62,000 nt of DNA. It comes from Mesostigma viride (taxonomy: Eukaryota; Streptophyta; Mesostigmatophyceae; Mesostigmatales; Mesostigmataceae). Positions 53,685 to 62,000 of this stretch are shown one piece after another. Position 1 is the stretch's first letter, and every line of letters begins with the position of its first letter. The stretch spans positions 1,037,529-1,099,528 of the forward strand of contig RPFO01000015.1 of NCBI GenBank assembly GCA_009746045.1, in the 5' to 3' direction. The notes under the pieces were generated by a model, which saw only the letters and a list, made by a program, of their open reading frames with translations, made no database searches and was not told where the DNA came from. Position numbers and translations under genes: made by a program.

Positions 53685-54749
53685 CCCATTATGTTTTCCT
53701 TTCAGGTTGAAGGCTAGCGACTTCAAGCCTGACCCTGCCCAGCTAGGAGACTGACTCCAAGCTGACTGAGGTGCTGAGCAACTGACACCCATACTGCCAC
53801 ATCTGGACTGAAAAAGATGGGCCCCAGAACTCGTGCAGTACTTGTGATGGCATCACGTTTAGCTCAACATGCCCGGGGAGTTCCTCCTCCTCGCGAGCTC
53901 ACAAGGGAGATAGCTATGCCTGTCTGCCTATCCAGGGAGTGCACCACCAGCCAAGAAAGCCATTGTAAAAAAATGCCAAGGTAACCGTTTAAGAGGTTCC
54001 ATGTTGTTCCATCATCATCGCCCACTCAGAGAAAAAATACCCAGCCAGGCTGGGTCAACTGAGCTCAGGTTACCTGCAACCTGAGGGGTGACAGTGGACA
54101 GGTTTATTGCACCCTGCACTGTCCATGTTGTACCTGCACAACATGTGAGGACCAGCCACCCCCGCCCTGCACAGAGGGGGCTGAAGTCCTAGTGACAGGT
54201 GACAGGACGATGACATCCTGGACCTGGCCACATGCACCTGCACAACGTGGGAGACCAGCCACCCCTGCCCTGCACATGGGTGACTGAAGTCCTGGTGACA
54301 GGTGACAGGAATATTTCATCCTGCACCTGTGCTGAGCACGTTGTACTAGACAACATGACAGCACCCATGCCTTTACTGCCACTGAACAGTAAGGCCAGGT
54401 GGCCCAGGAGATCCACAGTGAACTGGGGTCCTGGGTAACCACCTGTCAAGGGAGCTTTGACCCTCCACTTGAATGGGGGCACCTGAGCCACTGAGCTCAA
54501 GGCCAATCCACCAAGGCATACGCCCTAGTGATAAAGGTGTGAGATACATCCCATGCCCACCTATGAAGGTGTGCATAACGAAATTCCATGGTGTTGAGAA
54601 AATCAAAACAGATTTTATTGGGCATAGGGCACGCAGATGTATGAAAAACAGACTCCAACCAACCCCCCTTGCTGGAAGCCACAACCTACCCCTTGGACCT
54701 GCCCAAGGGGTACTGGGTGACCTAGGCGGCCCTGGTGAACAGGACCCTG
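53685..54749 (-). other. 3' non-coding region of the LTR element
   Basis: It contains two copies, 104 bp apart, of a phrase starting ACCTGCACAAC (54132 and 54236) with GACCAGCCACCCC and GTGACAGGTGACAGGA. No coding sequence recognised. Confidence 0.6.
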
Positions 54750-56537
54750 CTAGGCGTCCCCCCTATGGGGCAGGGTTGCCTGCTTGCCATAGGGGTTCAT
54801 CAAGTGGTACAACAGCTGGTATTGTTCAGCTGCCTGCTGAGGCACTTTAGTGAGTGCATCAGCAGCGTTGTGTTTGTCCTCCACGTGACGGGTGGACTCC
54901 CAGTAGGTGGACTCCTGTTTCAGGACCACCCAGTCAAGATCAGTGTGGACAGCATAGGGGTTAGCAAGGAAACTGAGGACTGACTGACTGTCAGTGAGCA
55001 AGTGTGCCACCACCCCAGCATTGCTGCCTGCTTGCATCTGCAACCAAACCAGCACATGATTCAAGTACCTGGCATGAAGCACTGCTGACACCACTGCCCT
55101 GCACTCAGCAGCATTGCTGCTGACAGCCTTGCGTCTATGCAACCGGCTGTACCATGAAATGAGAGACAAGGGTGCATCATCATTCTGCACAAAATACAAG
55201 CCTGACTCCCTTGCCTGCATCTTGGTAATCTGCCTGGACTCCATGGAACTATCCATCATAGCTTGGATGTGAATGGTTTTGTGGAGATCCAAGGAGTGCA
55301 AGATAAGGGGAGGGCCTTCCTGGAGAGTTTTGGTGATGGCTTTGTGACCTACTTGCATCAAGACATCATCATCAACTCTGCTAACCACAGCCAGGTGAGG
55401 TGCACACGTTGAGCACAACCACCCCAGCTTGCCTCTAATGGTAGGACAGGCTCCAGGTTTGATTTTTGTTTGCAAAACCTCCAAGCAGCTGTGCATGTAA
55501 TCATTGGGAGAGTAAAGTGCACACACCCACTGGTTTTGATGCTGCTGGAGTTGTAACATTGTGCCACAAAATTTTATGGCAGTGGTGCCCAGCTCTACTT
55601 GCTTGCCAATCTCAAAATGCTGTGACACTTGTTGAATAAAATCATCCACAGCACGCCTTGGCCCAGCAATCAGCTGATCATCCCCATGCCACACAAAGGT
55701 GAGAATGCCATGAGGGTGTGGGACCACAAAGAAGCAAGGGTCTATGTCATCATATCTAGCCCCTAGCTTTTCAAACACAGCCTGAGCTGACATCCTGAAA
55801 ATGCGAGGAGCTGATTGCAGCCCTTCAACACCTATGTTAGCTTTCAGGTACTGCTGAGGGATGTGTTTTGCCCAAACTCTGGGAGTGGAGACTACATACA
55901 CCTGACCATGCCACACTTGTTGTGCTATCTCAGGTGAGCCTTTCAGGAAAGCCCTTTTAATGTCTGTAGCCTTACATACATAGTCATCCCCATCATTGAG
56001 ATGACCCACAAAGACAGACAGCAAGATTTTTAGGATGTTTGCTGAATGCCTGGCGTGTACAACTCTGCCTCTGTCAGATCAGTGGTGCCCTTGAACTCTG
56101 TCACACAAGGTCTAGCATGAAAATGACTGACCCATCTGCTGCTGGCTTATGTTTACACACAAACTTCAGGCGCAAGTGCTTGCACCCTGCAGGCTTTTTG
56201 TCAATAGGTGTGACAGGGGAGTATGAGAAGGACTAAGAGGATCTGGCACTACCCATTCTTCCCTGGCCTTGTTAAAGGCCTCCACCCATTTTAGGAATCC
56301 TATGTGTGTGCGACAGTCTTGCTCTATCTGTTCATAAGAAAGAGGAGACATTTTAGCCACATCATGCTTGCCCAATCCAAATGAGTTGGGATGAAGTTTT
56401 TGGTTGTGAACCAAGTCTGCCACACAGGGTTCTTGCCCTGGGGCATACTTGGGTGTAGCAAATTTTACAGAAGCAATGTTGGTGTTAAGAAGTTTTTCAA
56501 GAGAAATTTTGAAATGATTCAGATCAACACCACCCAT
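54750..56537 (-). pseudogene. Copia-like reverse transcriptase-RNase H
   Basis: From 56024: CKATDIKRAFLKGSPEIAQQ (D-I-x2-A-F-L-x-G), FVWHGDDQLIAGPRRA (active site H-G-D-D in place of Y-V-D-D), IKFCGTMLQL; RNase H with RRKAVSSNAAECRAVVSAVL, AHLLTDSQSVLSFLANPYAV and HVEDKHNAADALTKVPQ. The Copia DSQS and KHN..D..TK features are clear. The N-terminal part (56537-56166, IGFLKWVEAFNKAREEW with the VPD region) is in another frame. Stop at 54750. Confidence 0.9.
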
Positions 56538-56556
56538 GTCCTGGATGGATAGTCTA

Positions 56557-57399
56557 TCACTGGAGATGAGACACCAGGGTAACAGAGAAAAGGATCCCCC
56601 AACAAAGCATTCCCTTTATAACCTTCCAAGACCTGAAAAGGAGTGGGATACCGAGTATAGTCAACATGACCTGACCTAATACCTTGAGGGATGACTGCCC
56701 TGAGAAATCAGCCACATGGTGCCAGGGTGAAGGTTCCAAAGGCATATGGGGCACAGCCAGGGCACTGATAATGCTGACCTGGGCTTGTGTGTCCACTGCA
56801 ACCATAAATGGGCTATTGTCATTCTGCCCAACCTTCCCCACCTTAGCTGATCCTGCAGCAGTTTGAGCTTTGGCTCTATGAGCTGCTTGTAAAATGCGAA
56901 CAGCGTCTGCTAGGCTGCGTTTGGAAGGTGCAGCTAGTGGCTGAGCTATGTTCACACTTGAAGAGGTGATAGGTTGCTGATCACCTGTTTTGCCAATGTG
57001 ACCCTCTGCTGCAGGGGGCCAAGCCTGCAGTGACTGCCTGCAATCATCAAGGGTGACCTGGGTGTCACAGTGGGTGTGGCTCTCACACTCACCAGTGGGT
57101 GTTCCAAACAACCACTCACTGGGCAACGCTGGGATGCCAGGCAACTGTACAGGGCTGTCGGCCAACAGCTCTTCCTCCTCTGCCACGTCTGACACAGTTG
57201 GAAAATACAATTTCATCCTGTGAGGTGAACACCTGTGAATCTTTCCCGTGTCATTGTGTTTAACTAACACTGTCCTGCCAGTGGTGTTAAATTTAGGATG
57301 GTGGCTGGCCCATGCCAGGTACCCACCTTGCCTAGTCCCGACTCCTTGTAGAATAGGACCTGATCCCCTTCTTGAAGGTGGGACGTGGATGCTTTGCAT
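56557..57399 (-). CDS. Integrase C-terminal tail and retropepsin-like protease
   Basis: It opens with VLVKHNDTGKIHRCSPHRMK, the end of the integrase C-terminal fold (its start FQEGDQVLFYKESGLGKVGT lies in the neighbouring frame at about 57380-57310). About 190 residues on comes FMVAVDTQAQVSIISALAVP, with D-T-Q in place of D-T/S-G-A, followed by DFSGQSSLKVLGQVMLTILG, which fits the flap-to-G.V.L part of retropepsins. The protease-like domain is thus downstream of integrase, unlike the usual Copia order. If it is not a protease, the element would lack one. Confidence 0.6.
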   Translation of the reverse strand: MQSIHVPPSRRGSGPILQGVGTRQGGYLAWASHHPKFNTTGRTVLVKHNDTGKIHRCSPHRMKLYFPTVSDVAEEEELLADSPVQLPGIPALPSEWLFGTPTGECESHTHCDTQVTLDDCRQSLQAWPPAAEGHIGKTGDQQPITSSSVNIAQPLAAPSKRSLADAVRILQAAHRAKAQTAAGSAKVGKVGQNDNSPFMVAVDTQAQVSIISALAVPHMPLEPSPWHHVADFSGQSSLKVLGQVMLTILGIPLLFRSWKVIKGMLCWGILFSVTLVSHLQ

Positions 57400-58487
57400 C
57401 CTTGACAGCTAACCTGCTAGCTGTCTGTGCTCGCTGTGCGTTGTATAGGGCTAGTACCTCAGGTGGATAAATGCCTGCATGCAATCCATCTGGTGTAATG
57501 ATCACCCCTTGTGGGGTTTTCATGAGTGGCCTCCTGTTGAGGACTTGGCACAACCTGGTGGACCACAGAGCTCTGTCAGCATATGACCCACTGTCAGCCA
57601 GCAGATTGCCATCTTCTTTGGCTACAAGGGTTTTAATGGACCTGATGGCCCTTTCAATAATGCCTTGCCTCTCATGATCTTCTAGCCCAGCCAGATCAAT
57701 AGCCTCACACCCTGGTTCATTGGCAAGACACGTGAACTGCTGATCCAGTAACAATGCCTCCACAGGGTAGTACCTGGCCTGAGCAATCAAGAGAGCCCTG
57801 AGCAACTGTGTCTTGTCCATTCCAGGTAATGGTTCAATGGTTGTGTACCTTGACCATGCATCTTTAAGTGCCAAGTAAGATTGTCCTTTGATATGAAAGA
57901 CATCTCCTACCACCCTGCCCTTGCTCTTAGGTGGGGTAGCTACATGCCACTTAGGGGGTTTGGGTGCATTGAACTGACAATGCTGGCAGTGGGATCTGAC
58001 CACCTGGCATGCACGTCTGAGTGCTGCCCCCCCTATTGCTGCTGCCACCACCTCTGCACTCACTTCATGCCCATAAAGGAAATGCAACTGCAAAGCAAGC
58101 TCCTGAAAACTGATCTGAGCATCCTCTGCTGGGGACACTCTGCACACCTTGGGAACCATAGATGTGAAGGTTGGTTTAGAGACATAATCTTCTGAAACCA
58201 GCTGTAGCACCTTTCCAGAACTGCTCACTGCTCTGACAGTGGGGCATGCAGATGAAAGAGGTGAAGCAGGCACACTCAAGCCAGCATGAGAGGGAGACTC
58301 ACACTTCTTGCCGTAAGGAGGCCGCTTGCAGTCCTTGGGGTCACCGTGGGGCGGCCCGTGGCACTTGTGGCACAGGACGTCCAAATGCCCCAGCTCGTCC
58401 ACGTTCTTGCGGCAGGTGGGCCGCAGGTGGTACTTCATGCCACAGCGGGTGCACCGCTGAGAAGACTTGTCCTCCTTGTCCTGCTTC

Positions 58488-58564
<77 letters not shown>

Positions 58565-58891
58565 GCTGTTGCTGTTGTTGTTGTTGTTGCTGGAGCTGCC
58601 CCCCTTGGAGGGAGACTGCCCCTTACCCTTGCCCTTGCCCCAGCCCCTGCCCTTGCCCTTGCCCTTGCCCTTGCCCTTGCCCTTGCCCTTAAACATTTGT
58701 CCCAGCAGGGACTTGACTTCTGCCATAGTGACAGGTCTCTTGCTCCTGTCTTCCCTCTCCCTATCCTCCTCCTCCCTCTCTTCCCCCCTGACCCTCTTTA
58801 CAGAGGTGCCCATGGCCCCCTGGCTAAGGGGAGCCAAGGCCAGCTTGATATAATCCAATGCCTCCTTCATGTCCTCCCAGTACTTTGCCAT
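57370..58891 (-). CDS. gag C-terminus with zinc knuckles and integrase
   Basis: MAKYWEDMKEALDYIKLALA leads to Gly-Lys repeats (KGKGKGKGKG), a poly-Asn run coded by (TTG)n on the plus strand, knuckles CTRCGMKYHLRPTC (CX2CX4HX4C) and CHKCHGPPHGDPKDC. Integrase: LHFLYGHEVSAEVV with CQHC, GRVVGDVFHIKGQSYL (first Asp), EALLLDQQFTC (second Asp), ERQGIIERAIRSIKTLVA (Glu). The frame ends at about 57355 by a one-base break just as the integrase C-terminal GD.V segment starts. Long open frame, acidic triad intact. Confidence 0.88.
58488..58592 (-). repeat. (TTG/CAA)n trinucleotide repeat coding poly-Asn
   Basis: About 33 triplets with two GCTG/TTGCTG interruptions encode AAC (Asn), with Ser at the interruptions, between the Lys-Gly stretch and the zinc knuckles. 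Confidence 0.95.
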
Positions 58892-61240
58892 TCCTGTGCA
58901 AGCATAGCGTAGGTGTTTTTGTCAAGTTTGAGTTTCTCAAGGAAGGAACGCAGCAAGAACTTGTGATCTAGCTGCTGGACATCAGGACGTGCTTTGATGG
59001 CTAGCTCATATTTCTTTGTCTCAGCCACATAGTCCACTGATGTGACCCTGTATTCCTCTACCCACCTGAATGCCCCATAGATGTCCACAGATGAGGGGGT
59101 GGAGAGGAGGTCAGTTAGCTCCTTCATGAAAGCCTCCCAAACTGCCCTAGCCTGCGTGTCCTGCCACTTGGGATACCTACGCTGGAAGACAAGAATGAGA
59201 TTCTGAATCTGGAAGAGGACTGATGGTAGAAATCCCCCTGCATGAGAGATCCAAACCAATTCTTGACATTCAGTTCCTCCCTAGCCAGCTGAAGAGAGAG
59301 AAGTGCATGATTCCCCTGCTCCCTAGTATACCCCTCAGGCAGCCCCCTGACATTAATCCTATCCACAGGACGGTTTTCATTGTAAGTGGGCAACCTAGAG
59401 GGGGATGCAGGGGGAGAGGGAGAAGATGGTGTTGCTGCTGCAGCATTCACAGGAGAGACATGCTGAGAGGGAAGTGCTACTTGAGTGAGCTGAGCAGGAT
59501 GGGCAAACATGGGCTGTGTAGGAGGGTTAGACAACATAGGGGTGGGCTGGGTGGGGGTGTGAGTGTGTGTCACTTCCCGCCTCCTGCTGCGGGCCTCCTC
59601 CCAATCATGGAAGGTGGGAGAGAGGGACACTTCATCGTCAGTAGGGTTAGTAAGATCATGATGCAGCCAGGTAGGCAGAGTTAGCCACCTACCCGCCCCT
59701 CTCAGGATGGCGTTGTGCAGGAGCTCCAGCAAACGCACCAGACGCACCCTGCTGCCCTGCACCCTCCTCCCTGAGAGGAGAGCCTGCAGGGCAGGCAGCA
59801 GGTCGTCGCACACCCTACGTGTGCCCGCTTGGAGGTTGGGCAAGCCCAGGATGTGCGTGATGATTGCACACACCAGGCTGCCCGCCTCCGCGACGTGCAT
59901 CTGCTGGCTCCTGTCGGCCAGCCCACGGAAGGAGGCTGTGGCTGTCTGTATGGCACGCCACACGGCCTCATCACCAGGGTGATGAAGTCGCGACCTTCCA
60001 GGTCGCCCTCCAGCAGTGCTGGTTGCTGCCCAGCTGCGGTGGGACCCTGGGGCCCCTCCGGCCCTGCCAGGGCCTTGTCCTTGTTGCGGCTAGAGGGGGC
60101 CTGCCCCCCAGAGCCGCTGGAGGTGCCCGTGACACCTCCATGGGGGCTGCATCCCCCGCCAGCGCCGGAGGCGCCGGCGTCGCTGCCGGGGTCCCTGCGA
60201 CCCCGGGCGCTTGTGTCGCCGCCGGGGTCCCTGCGACCCCGGTGGCCTCCTCAGCCACCTGGCCCCCCACGCTGGGCGGGGGAGCCTGCGGCTGAGGTTG
60301 GACCCTCTGACCTGCCAGAGGGTCCTGGGTGGCTTCACCACCCATGGGCGTGTTGGGGGCGTCTGCCGCCCCGCGCTCCGTCGCAGGCGGCATCGCAGCC
60401 GCCTCACGCCTATCCGGGCCCCAGCCAACTGGCGTGACTTGGGGCCACGGCCCCAACGGAGTCAGCGTGATCTCCTGTCGGGCGACCACGCGCAGCGCCT
60501 CTCTCTGGCGCTGCCTGGACGCCCACTGATCAACAGTGCCGGGATTGCGTCTCGGCCGATTGGCGAAACAGTACAGCCAAACTGCCACCTGAACCAGGAA
60601 AACTGCATCCTCAACCGCCCCTCGACCTGCGTTTGCACCCGATGAACCTCTATCGCGTGCATCTCCTCATCTGGAAGCATCTGAAAACGTTGACGCAGAT
60701 CCGGCCGTTCATCGAAATGAACGCGGGGATGTCGTCCTCCCCAATGGGGAGAAAATGGGGGGGGCGCCCGAACGCGACCGGGGGCGGAACATGTGCCCCA
60801 TACCGGTCAATGTCCATGATGGCCATCTGTCGGCCCACGGAAAGGTTACCAGACGTCGCAGGTGTCTGCGACGAAAGCTCGAGCGAAGGCCGAGGCCTCG
60901 CAGGCGGCACCTCGCCATCCTCCTCCGAGGAATCACTCCGCTCACGACCCCCGTCACCTGCGACGGGGGCATTGCGTGCCCGGGGGACCTGCCCCCCAGG
61001 TGCCATGGCGGACGAACCGCCTATGGCAAACGGACGACCGCTCGCCATTCCCCGGGCGCCGGGCCCCACCTGCGGGCCCCGACGCCTGGGGTGGTCAGCG
61101 ACCACCGTGCGGAAGGTGACGTTGGGCGTCACCCTCGCATCGTTGGTGGAGGGCGTGCCCTCCGGCGAAAGGCGGGGTGAGGTGCGCCTGGCAGGCGCCT
61201 TCCCCTTGTTGTTGCCGTTGTTGCCGTTGTTGGAAGCCAT
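58867..61240 (-). pseudogene. gag of the LTR element, frame-broken
   Basis: Start MASNNGNNGNNKGKAPARRT at 61240, 47 bases below the LTR. Pieces: 61240-60680 (VGRQMAIMDIDRYGAHVPPP, FLPIGEDDIPAFISMNGRIC), 60680-60590 (VHRVQTQVEGRLRMQFSWFR), 60588-59971 (FANRPRRNPGTVDQWASRQR, then Pro/Ala-rich), 59963-59250 (AIQTATASFRGLADRSQQMH, VCAIITHILGLPNLQ), and a capsid-like part 59259-58867 (FQRRYPKWQDTQARAVWEAF, YGAFRWVEEYRVTSVDYVAE, FLLRSFLEKLKLDKNTYAML). At least four frame changes although the LTRs are nearly identical. The N-terminal two-thirds match no gag known to me. Confidence 0.6.
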
Positions 61241-61270
61241 ATCTTTTTTTTTTGATTGTAAAAAAAATAT

Positions 61271-61286
61271 CGAACTTTTCAGTCCA
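61271..61286 (-). promoter_or_regulatory. Primer-binding site candidate
   Basis: TGGACTGAAAAGTTCG directly after the 5' LTR begins with TGG, as expected for pairing with a tRNA CCA end. The tRNA was not identified. Confidence 0.6.
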
Positions 61287-61743
61287 AGTTGGATGGAGAC
61301 TAGGGACGACGAACAACTGCGAAAGCTGAGAGCGAATGATGATTGTATTACAATAATACAATGAGAGAGCAATGGAAGCTGAGAGCTCAGAATGGAACGT
61401 CTGGGCAAACTCGGGTGCTGTGGCACTCCCCAGTGCTACGCCTATATGCCTATGGCGGTGCTACCTGCAGCACACGACCAGTGGACAACTGTACACTGCA
61501 ATGCCATGCGACCACGTCACTAGCATCAACTACACTCGGCCCGTCCAGAACCGGATAACCCGGGTCTGGCGGGTCGAGCTGAAGTCTAGGCACAGTCTGG
61601 CACTAACCGCACATCGGTCCACATGACACCTCAGTACCGTACACCCTGCCGTACTGTACTGAGGTGTCCCGCTCAGCCGCGGTAGGCAATACGCGGCGCG
61701 CAGGCCGGAAATCCGTGTGTCAGCCTAAGCATCTCATCTAACT
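61287..61743 (-). repeat. 5' LTR
   Basis: 457 bp, in element orientation the upstream LTR; presumably drives minus-strand transcription. Confidence 0.95.
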
Positions 61744-61748
61744 GGAGT

Positions 61749-61819
61749 TGGCGGCGAGGCGAGGAGAGGCTGCGGAGGCAGCTGGTGCAGTGCGACACGA
61801 GTTTGTACCGACAGTATAG
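61749..61819 (+). pseudogene. 3' part of the split small ORF
   Basis: Continuation in the same frame after removal of the LTR element and one GGAGT copy. Ends with TAG at 61817-61819. Confidence 0.5.
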
Positions 61820-62000
61820 CGGGTGCGGGAGTACCACGTACTTTCGCAGGTGTCATCGGCGACGAGGGTGTTGCAGCGGGGCCAGTTAGGCGTGAACGAC
61901 GCGGAGCGGAGCACTACAGGCGGCTTGCAGAGGTCGGGGCGACAGCGGAAGCCATCACCGGAGGACAGCGCGCGGCAAGAGTCGGCAGGTTTCCGGAGCG
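61820..62000. other. Window end; nothing recognised
   Basis: GC-rich sequence after the split ORF. No domain recognised. Confidence 0.3.

Larger units (their letters stand above)
53228..61743 (-). mobile_element. Complete LTR retrotransposon, Copia-like RT, order gag-IN-PR-RT-RH
   Basis: 457-bp LTRs (53228-53684 and 61287-61743) differ at one base that I can find (GATAGC against GAGAGC). A 5-bp GGAGT duplication flanks them (53223-53227, 61744-61748). LTR termini on the minus strand are AGTTAGATG and CATCCAACT rather than TG..CA. A primer site TGGACTGAAAAGTTCG follows the 5' LTR (61286 downward), and a purine tract GAAAGGAAAACATAATGGG precedes the 3' LTR (53703-53685). Coding order on the minus strand is gag, CCHC, integrase, protease-like, RT, RNase H. 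Confidence 0.9.

Noticed and set aside
58246-58912. Plus-strand poly-Cys, poly-Val and poly-Leu ORFs
   Set aside because: Shadows of the (TTG)n repeat and Gly-Lys codons of the minus-strand gag.

Overview
This is nuclear DNA of a eukaryote, most likely a green alga (a prasinophyte- or volvocine-type chlorophyte) or a similarly organised protist. Evidence: an intron-rich GT29 (sialyltransferase-family) gene with short GT-AG introns, GC-rich coding DNA, two tyrosine-recombinase (DIRS/PAT type) retroelements with split direct repeats as known from Volvox and Chlamydomonas, chromodomain Ty3 elements, Copia-like elements, a LINE, hAT-type DNA elements and many tandem repeats. The species cannot be fixed by reading alone.

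Layout. 1-9.2 kb is the host-gene part: a partial minus-strand exon resembling a DCD domain (545-669), then a plus-strand GT29 gene (3791-8235, five proposed exons) whose introns hold minisatellites and a clean 838-bp hAT-type MITE. 9.9-11.1 kb holds tiny retroposon 3' ends and a TA-flanked MITE. 11.2-16.5 kb is a DIRS/PAT-like element (minus strand: gag, RT-RNase H, 2A-like motif, tyrosine recombinase). 16.6-18.1 kb: an (AATTG)n array, another retroposon end and a short insertion with 28-bp flanking repeats.

18.2-33.7 kb is one LINE on the minus strand, cut in two. Its 3' part (18217-21418) and 5' part (32440-33733) are separated by an 11-kb element with an 8-bp target duplication. Removing the element and one copy of the duplication restores the endonuclease frame. 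The insert carries hAT-transposase pieces (BED zinc finger, start of the core) and is itself split by a 9.7-kb element with TA duplications, whose arms carry inverted arrays of GTGCCACC and of a ~180-bp satellite. Inside one arm sits a non-autonomous DIRS-like element with perfect split-direct-repeat architecture. This four-level nest is the main structural discovery of the window.

35.9-43.9 kb is a Ty3 chromovirus with an extra viroplasmin/RNase-H1-N-terminal-like ORF, interrupted in pol by an 877-bp composite of 76-bp palindromes. 43.9-48.5 kb carries a gag-like ORF and a Copia gag-protease unit with a 3' LTR. 48.5-52.1 kb is a second, truncated Ty3 element. 53.2-61.7 kb is a complete minus-strand LTR element with near-identical LTRs, Copia-like RT and the unusual order gag-IN-PR-RT-RH. 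It split a small plus-strand ORF (52921-53227 plus 61749-61819) that reads on once the insert is removed.

Most retroelement ORFs carry frame breaks. Some may be consensus indels rather than decay, because the element with almost identical LTRs also has them.
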